Assembly: GCF_036231355.1 (NCBI RefSeq)
Contig: NZ_CP109496.1
Span: 3,782,001 to 3,846,000, forward strand
DNA: 64,000 nucleotides
From: Streptomyces sp. NBC_01431
GTDB lineage: Bacteria > Actinomycetota > Actinomycetes > Streptomycetales > Streptomycetaceae
Reading direction: 5' to 3'
The notes below the pieces were generated by a model that was not told the DNA's origin, searched no databases, and worked only from the letters and a program-made list of their open reading frames with translations. The position numbers and the translations under genes were made by a program. This document shows, in pieces, positions 40,888-50,290 of the stretch (position 1 is the first letter of the stretch; the number at the start of each line of letters is the position of its first letter).

Positions 40888-41910
40888 GTGGCCAAGGTGA
40901 CGCGGGACGACGTGGCACGACTTGCGGGTACTTCGACCGCCGTCGTCAGTTACGTCATCAACAACGGACCCCGGCCGGTCGCCCCGGCCACGCGCGAGCG
41001 TGTCCTCGCCGCGATCAAGGAGCTGGGGTACCGGCCCGACCGAGTGGCCCAGGCGATGGCCTCGCGGCGCACCGACCTCATAGGAATGATCGTCCCGGAC
41101 GCCCGCCAGCCGTTCTTCGCGGAGATGGCGCACGCGGTCGAGCAGGCGGCGTCCGAGCGCGGGAAAATGGTCCTGGTCGGCAACTCCGACTACATCGACG
41201 ACCGCGAGGTCCACTATCTGCGGGCCTTCCTCGGCATGCGGGTCGCCGGGCTGATCCTGGTCAGCCAGGGCCCCAGCGAGCGGGCCGCGGCCGAGATCGA
41301 CGCCTGGGACGCCCGGGTGGTGCTGTTGCACGAGCGGCCCGAGGCCATTGACGACGTGGCGGTCGTCACCGACGACATCGGCGGCGCCCAGCTCGCCACC
41401 CGCCACCTGCTCGAACACGGTCACGAGTACGTCGCCTGCCTCGGCGGCATCGAGTCCACCCCGGCGGTCGGCGACCCGGTGGCCGACCACGTCGAGGGCT
41501 GGCGCCGGGCCATGCTGGAGTCCGGCCGCTCCCTCGAAGGCCGCCTCTTCCAGGCCCCGTACAACCGGTACGACGCCTACAAGGTGGCGCTGGAGATCCT
41601 CGCCGGGCCCCAGCGGCCGCCGGCCATCTTCTGCGCGACCGACGACCAGGCCATCGGCGTGCTGCGGGCCGCCCGCGAGCTGCGCATCGACGTGCCGGGC
41701 GAGCTCGCCGTGGCGGGGTTCGACGACGTGAAGGAGGCGGCCCTGACCGATCCGCCGCTCACCACGATCGCCTCCGACCGGCCCGCGATGGCGCGGGCCG
41801 CGGTGGATCTGGTCCTGGACGACGGGTTGCGGGTGGCGGGCTCGCGCCGCGAACGTCTCAAGCAGTTCCCCTCGCGGCTCGTCGTGCGCCGCTCCTGCGG
41901 CTGCGGGTAG
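40888..41910 (+). CDS. LacI family transcriptional regulator
   Basis: 340 aa from GTG 40888. The N-terminal HTH with hinge helix reads VTRDDVARLAGTSTAVVSYV at 4-23 (hinge near 50), followed by a periplasmic-binding-protein-like ligand domain (LIGMIVPDARQPFFAEMAHA, GDPVADHVEGWRRAMLESGR, DVPGELAVAGFDDVKEA). The C-terminus ends in an unusual CGCG. Ligand unknown, perhaps a sugar; it lies 82 bases downstream of glnR and may share transcription. Confidence 0.9.
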   Translation: MAKVTRDDVARLAGTSTAVVSYVINNGPRPVAPATRERVLAAIKELGYRPDRVAQAMASRRTDLIGMIVPDARQPFFAEMAHAVEQAASERGKMVLVGNSDYIDDREVHYLRAFLGMRVAGLILVSQGPSERAAAEIDAWDARVVLLHERPEAIDDVAVVTDDIGGAQLATRHLLEHGHEYVACLGGIESTPAVGDPVADHVEGWRRAMLESGRSLEGRLFQAPYNRYDAYKVALEILAGPQRPPAIFCATDDQAIGVLRAARELRIDVPGELAVAGFDDVKEAALTDPPLTTIASDRPAMARAAVDLVLDDGLRVAGSRRERLKQFPSRLVVRRSCGCG

Positions 41911-41970
41911 CGTCCCGCCCGGCTTGCCGTCGGCGACGCTGCGACCGCGGAAGCTTTCCGTCCGTTTTTC

Positions 41971-41990
41971 GGCGCCGCGAGGCGCCTTTA
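41971..41990 (+). terminator. Terminator after the LacI gene
   Basis: GGCGCC-GCGA-GGCGCC stem followed by TTTATTT, 60 bases after the LacI stop. The best classical rho-independent site in the window. Confidence 0.75.
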
Positions 41991-42069
41991 TTTCGGGCAA
42001 ACACGGTTCTGCCGGGCTTCTTAACCGGTCCTCAGACTGCTCTCATCATCCGTAGCGAAGGTCATAGAC

Positions 42070-43338
42070 ATGACCGAGAGCCCCCGCCACAGCGGCGAGT
42101 ACCCCGAGCAGCAGCCGAACCACTCTCACGAGTCCTGGCAGCGAGCCAAGGACGACGCCCGGCGAGAGGCCGAGGCCCACGCGGCCGCCTATCCGCCGCC
42201 GCCCCCGTACCAGCCGGCCACCCCCGTCGGCGCCGCCCCCGGCACCACCGGGTGGCCGGGCGGCGCGGCGGTCCACCCCGAAGCCGGGTTCCAGGGCGGC
42301 GACGGCGGCGGCGCGGGCGTCCACCACCTCGCCGGGGCGGACGCGGGCTCCCCCCAGCCACGCCGCGCGAAGCGCTCGGTCGGCCTCCTCGCCGCCGTCG
42401 CCATCATCGCCGCGGCCATCGGCGGCGGGACCGCGAGCCTGGTCGAGCACTACGTCAGCAACGACGCCACCAGCGTCGCGGCCGGCGTCAGCGGCACCAA
42501 CGCGGCCAACAGCACCAACGGCACCGTCGCGGGCGTCGCCAAGGCTGTCATGCCGAGCATCGTCGAGATCAACGCGACCTCCAGCTCGGGCGAGTCGACC
42601 GGCGCGGGCGTGATCGTCACCTCCTCCGGCGAGATCATCACCAACAACCACGTCGTCTCGGGCTCCACCCAGATCAAGGTGAAGCTCAGCGACGGCAAGT
42701 CGTACACCGCGAAGGTCCTCGGCACCGACCCCGACAAGGACCTCGCGCTGATAAAGCTGGACGGGGCGAGCGGCCTCAAGCCCGCGAGCCTCGGCGACTC
42801 CGGCAAGGTCGCCGTCGGCGACCAGGTCGTCGCGATCGGCTCCCCCGAGGGCCTCACCGGCACCGTCACCAGCGGCATCATCTCCGCCCTCAACCGCGAT
42901 GTCACCGTCGCCAAGGAGCAGGGCAACCAGGGGCAGGGCCAGGGGCGTGGCCAGGGGCAGGGGCAGGGCCGCGGCAACGGCGGCTGGCCGTTCGAGTTCG
43001 GCGGGCAGCAGTTCAACGGCGACACCGGCTCCTCGAAGACGACGTACAAGGCGCTCCAGACCGACGCCTCGCTCAACCCGGGCAACTCCGGCGGCGCGCT
43101 CATCGACATGAACGGCAACATCATCGGCATCAACTCCGCGATGTACTCGCCCAGTTCGAGCAGCGCGAGCGGTTCGTCGGCCGGCAGCGTCGGCCTCGGT
43201 TTCGCCATCCCGATCAACACCGTCAAGTCCGACCTCGCCGGCCTGCGCAGCGGCGGCAGCGGCGGAGCCGACACCGGTGGCAACAGCAACCAGGGCGGCA
43301 ACAGCTCCGGGAACGGCTTCGGCGGCGGCAGCTACTGA
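42070..43338 (+). CDS. Membrane-anchored HtrA-like trypsin protease (no PDZ)
   Basis: 422 aa. Residues 1-95 are cytoplasmic and Pro/Gly/His-rich, then one membrane helix (VGLLAAVAIIAAAIGGGTA) and the extracellular protease. Triad: His in ITNNHVVSG near 200, Asp in DKDLALIKL, Ser in NPGNSGGAL near 340. A Gln/Gly/Arg insert (GNQGQGQGRG and similar) lies between. A PDZ domain is absent; the C-terminus is a Gly/Ser/Asn tail. It stands before a two-component system whose stress signal could match a cell-envelope protease. Confidence 0.9.
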   Translation: MTESPRHSGEYPEQQPNHSHESWQRAKDDARREAEAHAAAYPPPPPYQPATPVGAAPGTTGWPGGAAVHPEAGFQGGDGGGAGVHHLAGADAGSPQPRRAKRSVGLLAAVAIIAAAIGGGTASLVEHYVSNDATSVAAGVSGTNAANSTNGTVAGVAKAVMPSIVEINATSSSGESTGAGVIVTSSGEIITNNHVVSGSTQIKVKLSDGKSYTAKVLGTDPDKDLALIKLDGASGLKPASLGDSGKVAVGDQVVAIGSPEGLTGTVTSGIISALNRDVTVAKEQGNQGQGQGRGQGQGQGRGNGGWPFEFGGQQFNGDTGSSKTTYKALQTDASLNPGNSGGALIDMNGNIIGINSAMYSPSSSSASGSSAGSVGLGFAIPINTVKSDLAGLRSGGSGGADTGGNSNQGGNSSGNGFGGGSY

Positions 43339-43434
43339 TCCGCGCGGGGCCGCGAGCCGCCCCGCGCCCCGCCGTCCGCGTGCGAGGCTGATGACACCGA
43401 GCCGAAGCGAAGCAGAAAAAGAAGGAACCCGCTC

Positions 43435-44166
43435 ATGAGCCCCGCCGAGGACGAACCGCAGCGCATCCTGATCGTCGACGACGAGCCCGCCGTCCGCGAG
43501 GCGCTCCAGCGCAGCCTCGCCTTCGAGGGGTACGGCACGGAGGTCGCCGTCGACGGCCTCGACGCCCTCGCCAAGGCGGAGGCGTACCAGCCGGAACTGA
43601 TCGTCCTGGACATCCAGATGCCGAGGATGGACGGGCTCACCGCGGCCCGTCGGCTGCGCGCGGCCGGCTCGACCACGCCCATCCTGATGCTGACCGCGCG
43701 CGACACGGTCGGCGACCGCGTCACCGGGCTCGACGCGGGCGCCGACGACTACCTGGTCAAGCCCTTCGAGCTGGACGAACTGTTCGCCCGCATCCGGGCG
43801 TTGCTCCGCCGCAGCTCGTACGCCGTGGACTCGGGGGCGGCCGGGCGGAGCGAAACGAACGTCCTCACCTTCGCGGACCTGCGGATGGACCTGTCGACGC
43901 GCGAGGTCACGCGCGGCAGCCGGGTGGTGGAGCTGACCCGCACCGAGTTCACCCTGCTTGAGATGTTCCTGGCCCACCCCCGCCAGGTGCTGACCCGCGA
44001 GCAGATCCTCAAGGCGGTCTGGGGCTTCGACTTCGAGCCGTCGTCCAACTCGCTCGACGTGTACGTGATGTACCTGCGCCGCAAGACCGAAGCGGGCGGC
44101 GAGCCCCGGCTCGTGCACACGGTTCGGGGCGTGGGGTACGCGCTCCGGCCGGGCGGCGCGGAGTGA
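43435..44166 (+). CDS. OmpR-type response regulator (partner of the next kinase)
   Basis: 243 aa. Receiver: RILIVDDEPAVREALQRSL, phospho-Asp in IVLDIQMPRMDGLTAARRL, Thr in MLTARDTVGDR, Lys in YLVKPFELDE. The winged helix follows (LTRTEFTLLEMFLAHPRQVL, then SLDVYVMYLRRKTEAG). Its stop overlaps the kinase GTG by four bases (GTGA), so they are co-translated. The target may include the protease gene upstream (96 bases), as in other envelope-stress systems; inferred from position only. Confidence 0.93.
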   Translation: MSPAEDEPQRILIVDDEPAVREALQRSLAFEGYGTEVAVDGLDALAKAEAYQPELIVLDIQMPRMDGLTAARRLRAAGSTTPILMLTARDTVGDRVTGLDAGADDYLVKPFELDELFARIRALLRRSSYAVDSGAAGRSETNVLTFADLRMDLSTREVTRGSRVVELTRTEFTLLEMFLAHPRQVLTREQILKAVWGFDFEPSSNSLDVYVMYLRRKTEAGGEPRLVHTVRGVGYALRPGGAE

Positions 44167-45590
44167 ACCGAGTTCTGCGCCGGTACCGCTCGATGCCGCT
44201 GCGCTCCCGCCTCGCCATGCTGGTCGCGACGGCGGTGGCGGTGGCGGTGGCTGCGGTGGCGGTCACGTGCTGGCTGCTGACCCGGGCCCAGTTGCACGCG
44301 GAACTCGACACGACCCTGCGCAACAGCAGTGCCCCCAGCGAGTCGGTGGACGCCGCCCTGCGGAACTGCCTTGGCCCCGGCGGCAGTTCCGCGAGCACCA
44401 CGCAGCGGTACAGCTTCGCCTACATCCAGGTCGTCCTGCCGGACGGCACCCGCTGCATGGCGCCGAACTCACAACCCGTGAAGGTGCAGCGGCAGGACAT
44501 CGCGGTGGCCAACGGCCCGCGCGCGGACACACTGCACGACGGCGTCACCGAACGGGGCGAAGCCGTACGGGTCCACACGGTGCGCGAGCGCCTGCCCGGA
44601 GGGGTCGGTTCGATCGGCGTCAGCGTCTCCCGCCCGCTCACCGAGGTCGACTCCGCCCTCAACCGCCTCGCCCTCCTGCTGACCGGTCTCGCCGGCATCG
44701 GCGTCGTCGCGGCCGGCGCGGCCGGCCTCTGGGTCGCGCGGACCGGGCTGCGGCCCGTGGACAAGCTGACCGGGGCCGTCGAGCACGTGGCGCGGACGGA
44801 GGACCTGACGGTGCGCATCCCCGTTGAAGGAGAGGACGAGATTGCGCGCCTGTCCCGCTCGTTCAACGCGATGACCGCGGCGCTCGCCTCCTCCCGGGAC
44901 CGGCAGGCGCAGCTCATCGCGGACGCGGGGCACGAGCTGCGCACCCCGCTCACCTCGCTGCGTACGAACATCGAGCTGCTCGCCAGGAGCGAGGAGACGG
45001 GCCGGGCCATCCCGCCCGCCGACCGCAAGGCGCTGATGGCGTCCGTCAAGGCCCAGATGACCGAACTGGCCTCCCTCATCGGCGACTTGCAGGAACTGTC
45101 GCGCCCGGACGCGGTGCGCGAGGGCCCGCTGGAGGTCGTCGGCCTGCACGACATCACCCGCATCGCGCTCGACCGGGCCCGGCTGCGTGGCCCCGAGCTG
45201 ACGATCACGGCCCAGCTGGCCCCCTGGTACGTACGGGCCGAGGCGGCGGCGTTGCAGCGGGCGGTGGTGAACGTCCTGGACAACGCGGTGAAGTTCAGCC
45301 CGCCGTACGGGACGATCACGGTCGCCCTGGACCGGGGCGTCCTGACCGTCCGCGACCACGGCCCCGGCATCCCCGCCGAGGACCTGCCGCACGTCTTCGA
45401 ACGGTTCTGGCGCTCCCCGTCGGCCCGAGCGCTGCCCGGCTCGGGGCTCGGCCTGTCGATCGTGGCGCGTACGGTGCGGCACGCGGGCGGCGAGGTCACG
45501 CTGGCCACGGCCCCGGAAGGCGGCACCCTGGCCACGATCACCCTGCCGGGCGCCCCGACACCCCCGCCGCAAGCCCAGTTCGCGCCCTGA
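44163..45590 (+). CDS. Membrane sensor histidine kinase
   Basis: 475 aa. Two membrane helices (LRSRLAMLVATAVAVAVAAV at about 15-35, ALLLTGLAGIGVVAAGAAGL near 175) flank an extracellular sensor with two Cys. HAMP follows (PVDKLTGAVEHVARTEDLTV), then HisKA with His in IADAGHELRTPLTSL near 260, and the HATPase with N box (NVLDNAVKFS), G1 (DHGPGIP) and G2 (GSGLGLSIV). The kinase starts at a GTG overlapping the regulator stop. Close to MprB-type sensors; the ligand is unknown. Confidence 0.92.
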   Translation: MNRVLRRYRSMPLRSRLAMLVATAVAVAVAAVAVTCWLLTRAQLHAELDTTLRNSSAPSESVDAALRNCLGPGGSSASTTQRYSFAYIQVVLPDGTRCMAPNSQPVKVQRQDIAVANGPRADTLHDGVTERGEAVRVHTVRERLPGGVGSIGVSVSRPLTEVDSALNRLALLLTGLAGIGVVAAGAAGLWVARTGLRPVDKLTGAVEHVARTEDLTVRIPVEGEDEIARLSRSFNAMTAALASSRDRQAQLIADAGHELRTPLTSLRTNIELLARSEETGRAIPPADRKALMASVKAQMTELASLIGDLQELSRPDAVREGPLEVVGLHDITRIALDRARLRGPELTITAQLAPWYVRAEAAALQRAVVNVLDNAVKFSPPYGTITVALDRGVLTVRDHGPGIPAEDLPHVFERFWRSPSARALPGSGLGLSIVARTVRHAGGEVTLATAPEGGTLATITLPGAPTPPPQAQFAP

Positions 45591-45621
45591 AGAGCGCTCG
45601 TCCTCAAACACCGACCCTGCC

Positions 45622-45660
45622 AGGGGCGCGGGGAACCGCGCGAGCAACCACCCACGACCC
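45622..45660 (-). repeat. Interspersed repeat copy C (inverted)
   Basis: AGGGGCGCGGGGAACCGCGC followed by GAGCAACCACCCACGAC: the reverse complement of the type at 36191, 30 bases downstream of the kinase stop. Confidence 0.7.
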
Positions 45661-45682
45661 GCAGCCAACGTCCGAACCCCAC

Positions 45683-45727
45683 AAGGGGCGCGGGGAACCG
45701 CGCGACCAGCCCCCACCGGACCCGCGG
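45683..45727 (-). repeat. Interspersed repeat copy D (inverted)
   Basis: AAGGGGCGCGGGGAACCGCG then CGACCAGCCCCCACCGGAC; a second inverted copy in tandem with copy C. Both could act as transcription-end or stabilising hairpins. Confidence 0.7.
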
Positions 45728-45876
45728 ACAAAACACCTGACACGGAGTGCCCAAAACGCAAGAGGGGGTGGCGGGCCCGGCAGACCCGGTCGCCCGTCAC
45801 AGACCCGGCGTTGACCCCACGGACGCGGATCCAAGATCGCCCCATCCGCGCGCCACCCCGCCGTACCCTCGTAGGC

Positions 45877-46800
45877 ATGACAGACGCAGCCGCCCCCACC
45901 CCGGCCACCCGCGACATCCAGACGCTCGACGAGCTCAGCCACTCGCAGGCTCAGGCCGTCCTCGACCTGCTCGCCGAAGCCGCCCGCGGGGACGGCCAGC
46001 AGGCCGTTTCCGAGCAGGGGCGGCTCCAGTTGCGCGGCGGCCGGCGCGAGGGCGTCCGGCACTTCCTGCTGACCACGGACGGCGTGCTCGCCGGGTACGC
46101 CCAGCTGGAGGACACCGATCCGGTGGAGGCGCCCGCCGCCGAACTCGTCGTGCACCCCGCGCAGCGCGGCCACGGGCACGGGCGCGCGCTCGGCAGCGCG
46201 CTGCTCGGCGCCACCGGCAAGCGGCTGCGCGTCTGGGCGCACGGCGGCCACTCCGCGGCCCGCCATCTCGCACAGGTCCTCGGCCTCACCCTGTTCCGCG
46301 AACTGCGCCAGCTGCGGCGCCCGTTGAGCCCGCTGGACATCGCGGAGCCGGTCTGGCCCGCGGGCGTCACCGTACGCACCTTCACGCCGGGCGACGACGA
46401 CGCGGCCTGGCTCGCGGTGAACGCGGCCGCCTTCGCCCACCACCCCGAGCAGGGCTCCCTCACCCAGCGTGACCTGGACGACCGCAAGGCCGAGCGGTGG
46501 TTCGACCCCAAGGGCTTCTTCCTCGCGGAGAAGGACGGCGAGATCGTCGGCTTCCACTGGACCAAGGTGCACGCCGAGGAGCAGCTCGGTGAGGTGTACG
46601 TCCTCGGCATCCGGCCGGACGCGCAGGGCGGCGGCCTCGGCAAGGCGCTGACCGCGACCGGTCTTCGCCACCTGGCCGCCGAGGGCCTGCCCACCGCGAT
46701 GCTGTACGTGGACGCCGACAACACCGCGGCGCTCACCGTCTACGAGCGCCTCGGTTTCACCACCCACGAGGTGGACCTGATGTACCGCGCGGAGTCCTGA
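45877..46800 (+). CDS. mshD: Mycothiol synthase (final step)
   Basis: 307 aa with two GNAT domains. It acetylates Cys-GlcN-Ins to mycothiol. First GNAT loop VVHPAQRGHGHGRALGSALL near 90, second and active loop GIRPDAQGGGLGKALTATGL near 250, followed by DADNTAALTVYERLGFTTHE. The start at 45877 gives MTDAAAPTPATRD. MshA, which opens the pathway, is encoded in this window at 13959; MshB and MshC are not here. Lies alone after the repeats. Confidence 0.93.
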   Translation: MTDAAAPTPATRDIQTLDELSHSQAQAVLDLLAEAARGDGQQAVSEQGRLQLRGGRREGVRHFLLTTDGVLAGYAQLEDTDPVEAPAAELVVHPAQRGHGHGRALGSALLGATGKRLRVWAHGGHSAARHLAQVLGLTLFRELRQLRRPLSPLDIAEPVWPAGVTVRTFTPGDDDAAWLAVNAAAFAHHPEQGSLTQRDLDDRKAERWFDPKGFFLAEKDGEIVGFHWTKVHAEEQLGEVYVLGIRPDAQGGGLGKALTATGLRHLAAEGLPTAMLYVDADNTAALTVYERLGFTTHEVDLMYRAES

Positions 46801-47061
46801 GCCCGCCCCCTTGCCGCCGCCGGGGGCGCCGCCGCATTCTGGAGGGCGTCCCCCACGGCGACGTCTGCGGGCCGGGGTCAGCTTGCCCGCACGTCATGTC
46901 CTCGTAACCAGGCATTCAGACACGCTTGCGACGCTCACACAATGAAGCCGCCGGCGCCCGCCACCCGGAACGGAACTGTTCCCCCGCCCAGAACCGCCAG
47001 GGCACTCACTCCCGCCCTCTCCGACGCGCTGGATACCCCCGGTGCGCGGAAGAATGGGGAC

Positions 47062-49296
47062 ATGAGCCAGCAGCCCAGCGCCGAGGTCCCGCTCCAGCCC
47101 GCCCAGCCGTCCGTCGGCTCCATCGCCGCACACCGGCCGCACACCCTGGCGGCCGCCGTCTCCGACCTGGAGCCGGACATCGACGCGGACCTGGACGGAT
47201 ACGAGGAAGCGGGGGCCGAGAGCGGCAGCGACGCACTTCCCTCGGGCCGCTTCCTGGACCGCGAACGCAGCTGGCTCGCGTTCAACGAGCGCGTCCTGGA
47301 GCTCGCCGAGGACCCGGCGACCCCGCTGCTCGAACGGACCAACTACCTGGCGATCTTCGCGTCGAACCTGGACGAGTTCTTCATGGTCAGGGTGGCCGGC
47401 CTCAAGCGCCGCATCGCGACCGGCGTGGCCACCCGATCCGCCTCCGGCCTCCAGCCGCGCGAGGTGCTCGACCTGATCTGGACCCGCTCGCGCGAACTCA
47501 TGGCCCGGCACGCCGCCTGCTACCAGCAGGACGTCGCCCCCGCCCTCGCCGACGAGAACATCCACCTGATCCGCTGGCCGGAGCTCACCGAGAAGGAGCA
47601 GGCCCGCCTCTTCACCCTGTTCCGGCAGCGGATCTTCCCGGTGCTGACCCCGCTGGCCGTGGACCCCGCGCACCCCTTCCCGTACATCTCGGGCCTCTCG
47701 CTCAACCTCGCCGTGGTGGTCCGCAACCCGGTCTCCGGGCACCGCCACTTCGCCCGCGTGAAGGTTCCGCCGCTGCTCTCGCGGTTCCTGGAGGCCTCGC
47801 CGGAGCGCTATGTCCCGCTCGAGGACGTGATCGCGGCCCATCTGGAGGAACTCTTCCCCGGCATGGAGGTCCTCGCGCACCACATGTTCCGGGTAACACG
47901 CAACGAGGACCTGGAAGTTGAGGAGGACGACGCCGAGAACCTCCTCCAGGCCCTGGAGAAGGAGCTCATGCGGCGCCGCTTCGGCCCGCCGGTCCGTCTT
48001 GAGGTCGAGGAGTCCATCGACCCGTACGTACTCGACCTCCTGGTAAGGGAGTTGAAGGTCTCCGACGCCGAGGTGTACCCGCTGCCGGGGCCGCTCGACC
48101 TCACCGGCCTGTTCGGGATCTCCGCGCTGGACCGGCCCGAGCTGAAGTTCCCGAAGTTCGTCGCGGGCACCCACCGCGAGCTCGCCGAGGTCGAGTCCGC
48201 CTCCGCGCCCGACATATTCGCCGCGGTGCGCGAACGCGACGTGCTTCTGCACCACCCGTACGACTCGTTCTCCACCTCGGTCCAGGCCTTCCTGGAACAG
48301 GCCGCGAGCGACCCGGACGTGCTGGCCATCAAGCAGACGCTGTACCGGACGTCGGGCGACTCCCCGATCGTGGACGCGCTGATAGACGCCGCCGAGTCGG
48401 GCAAGCAGGTGCTGGTCCTGGTGGAGATCAAGGCGCGCTTCGACGAGCAGGCCAACATCAAGTGGGCGCGCAAGCTGGAGGAGTCCGGCTGCCACGTCGT
48501 CTACGGACTCGTCGGCCTCAAGACGCACTGCAAGCTGTCCCTGGTGGTGCGCCAGGAGGGCGACACGCTGCGCCGCTACTCGCACGTCGGGACCGGCAAC
48601 TACCACCCCAAGACGGCCCGTCTGTACGAGGACCTGGGGCTGCTGACCGCCGACCCGCAGGTCGGAGCCGACCTCTCCGACCTGTTCAACCGGCTGTCGG
48701 GGTACTCGCGCCGCGAGACCTACCGCCGACTCCTTGTCGCCCCCAAGTCCCTGCGGGACGGCCTGATCGCGCGGATCACCAAGGAGATCGCCCACCAGCA
48801 CGCCGGACGGCCCGCCTACGTCCGCATCAAGGTCAACTCGATGGTCGACGAGGCCGTCATCGACGCCTGCTACCGGGCCTCCCAGGCGGGCGTGCCCGTC
48901 GACATCTGGGTCCGCGGCATCTGCGCGGTGCGGCCCGGCGTCACCGGGCTCTCCGAGAACATCCGCGTACGTTCGATCCTCGGCCGCTTCCTGGAGCACT
49001 CGCGGGTCTTCGCCTTCGGGAACGGCGGCGAGCCCGAAGTCTGGTTCGGCAGCGCCGACATGATGCACCGCAACCTCGACCGACGCATCGAAGCACTGGT
49101 CCGGGTCGCCGACCCGGCCCACCGCGCGGCCCTGAGCCGGCTCCTGGAGACCGGGATGTCGGACACCACCTCGTCCTGGCACCTGGGCGCCGACGGGAAC
49201 TGGACCCGGCAGGCGACCGACGCCGACGGCCAGCCGCTGCGGCACGTACAGGAGATGCTGATAGACGCCCGGAGGCGCCGGCGTGCAACGCCTTGA
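47062..49296 (+). CDS. ppk: Polyphosphate kinase 1
   Basis: 744 aa. It makes or degrades polyphosphate with ATP/ADP. Segments: N domain RFLDRERSWLAFNERVLELA near 73; NYLAIFASNLDEFFMVRVAG near 95; HHPYDSFSTSVQAFLEQAAS near 396; catalytic His in VVYGLVGLKTHCKLSLVVR and the second His-bearing part RRYSHVGTGNYHPKTARLYE; then DLSDLFNRLSGYSRRETYRR. The first 70 residues are a non-conserved acidic extension. CHAD overlaps its end by 14 bases. In Streptomyces ppk is PhoP-controlled; I see no clear PHO box here. Confidence 0.95.
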   Translation: MSQQPSAEVPLQPAQPSVGSIAAHRPHTLAAAVSDLEPDIDADLDGYEEAGAESGSDALPSGRFLDRERSWLAFNERVLELAEDPATPLLERTNYLAIFASNLDEFFMVRVAGLKRRIATGVATRSASGLQPREVLDLIWTRSRELMARHAACYQQDVAPALADENIHLIRWPELTEKEQARLFTLFRQRIFPVLTPLAVDPAHPFPYISGLSLNLAVVVRNPVSGHRHFARVKVPPLLSRFLEASPERYVPLEDVIAAHLEELFPGMEVLAHHMFRVTRNEDLEVEEDDAENLLQALEKELMRRRFGPPVRLEVEESIDPYVLDLLVRELKVSDAEVYPLPGPLDLTGLFGISALDRPELKFPKFVAGTHRELAEVESASAPDIFAAVRERDVLLHHPYDSFSTSVQAFLEQAASDPDVLAIKQTLYRTSGDSPIVDALIDAAESGKQVLVLVEIKARFDEQANIKWARKLEESGCHVVYGLVGLKTHCKLSLVVRQEGDTLRRYSHVGTGNYHPKTARLYEDLGLLTADPQVGADLSDLFNRLSGYSRRETYRRLLVAPKSLRDGLIARITKEIAHQHAGRPAYVRIKVNSMVDEAVIDACYRASQAGVPVDIWVRGICAVRPGVTGLSENIRVRSILGRFLEHSRVFAFGNGGEPEVWFGSADMMHRNLDRRIEALVRVADPAHRAALSRLLETGMSDTTSSWHLGADGNWTRQATDADGQPLRHVQEMLIDARRRRRATP

Positions 49297-50290
49297 GAAC
49301 ATCCCGGGACACGAGACGGCGGCCGAGGTCCTGGCCCCCTATCTCCACGCGCAGGCGGGGGAGTTCCTGCGCAGTCTGCGCCTCCACCGGGAGGCGGGCC
49401 CCGACAACCATTCCACCGAGGAGGCCGCCCGAGCCCTGCGCGCCGCCGCCCGTCGCATCAGCGCGACCCTGCACACCTTCCGGCCGCTGCTCGACGCGCC
49501 GTGGGCCGACCAGCTGCGGGCCGAACTCGCCTGGCTGTCGGGCACGTTGGCGGGCGAGCACGCCCTGACGGCCCGGCTCACCCGACTCCTGGACTCCCTG
49601 CACCGGCTGTCCGGCAACCAGGTGCCGCCGCCCCGCGGCGAAAGCGGTTCCCTCACCGTGGGCGCCGCCCGCGCCGGGGCACTGCTGGACCGGCAGCTGA
49701 CGCTGGCCCGCACCCGGGCCCACTCGGCCGCGCTCCAGGCGCTCGGCTCGTCCCGGTTCCACGCCGTGGCCGACGCGGTCGCGCTGCTCGCCAGCGAGGT
49801 GCCGCTGGCGTCCGCGGCCGCCGCACACGCCGCAGAGGTACTGGCGCCCGCGGCGCTGGACGCCGAGGACCGCCTGGAGCGGGCGGTGGCCGTGCTGCCG
49901 CTGGCCCGCGCGGCCCGTCCGTACAACGCGGAGGCCCTGGTCCAGGCGAGCGAGAGCCAGGACAGCCCCTGGCACCAGGTGCGGCTGCTGCTCCGGCTGT
50001 ACCGGTACGCCCAGGAGGTGCTGCACCACGGGCTCGGCGCCACCGTGCCCACGGAGCGCCTGGCGGCCGCGGGGTGCGCCCTGGACCGGCACCGGGACGC
50101 CGCCGAGGCCGCGTCCGCCGCGTCCGCCGCGGCCCGCACCCCGCGCATCGCCCCGGCCACCGCGTACGCGCTCGGAGTCCTGCACGCCGACCAGCGGCAC
50201 GAGGTGGAGGCGGCCCGCTTCGCCTTTCAGCGGGTCTGGCAGCCTGTGGCGGTGACTTCAGCACCCTCGGCGACGACGGCCGCACCATGA
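49283..50290 (+). CDS. CHAD domain protein (polyphosphate-binding helical protein)
   Basis: 335 aa, mostly alpha-helical with conserved basic residues (ALRAAARRISATLHTFRPLL, ERAVAVLPLARAARPYN), the CHAD pattern whose His/Arg/Lys-lined pore binds polyphosphate chains. It starts at a GTG inside the last codons of ppk and ends ATGA with the NUDIX start, so ppk, CHAD and NUDIX form one coupled unit. CHAD proteins are associated with polyphosphate granules. The N-terminal HETAAEVLAPYLHAQAGEFL matches the family. Confidence 0.88.
   Translation: MQRLENIPGHETAAEVLAPYLHAQAGEFLRSLRLHREAGPDNHSTEEAARALRAAARRISATLHTFRPLLDAPWADQLRAELAWLSGTLAGEHALTARLTRLLDSLHRLSGNQVPPPRGESGSLTVGAARAGALLDRQLTLARTRAHSAALQALGSSRFHAVADAVALLASEVPLASAAAAHAAEVLAPAALDAEDRLERAVAVLPLARAARPYNAEALVQASESQDSPWHQVRLLLRLYRYAQEVLHHGLGATVPTERLAAAGCALDRHRDAAEAASAASAAARTPRIAPATAYALGVLHADQRHEVEAARFAFQRVWQPVAVTSAPSATTAAP

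Noticed and set aside
42930..42985. CRISPR-like GGGCAG repeats
   Set aside because: They encode the Gln/Gly/Arg linker of the protease and have no spacer structure.
46861..47061. PHO box before ppk
   Set aside because: Only a weak CATTCAGACAC-like unit near 46912 is seen with no second unit in phase.
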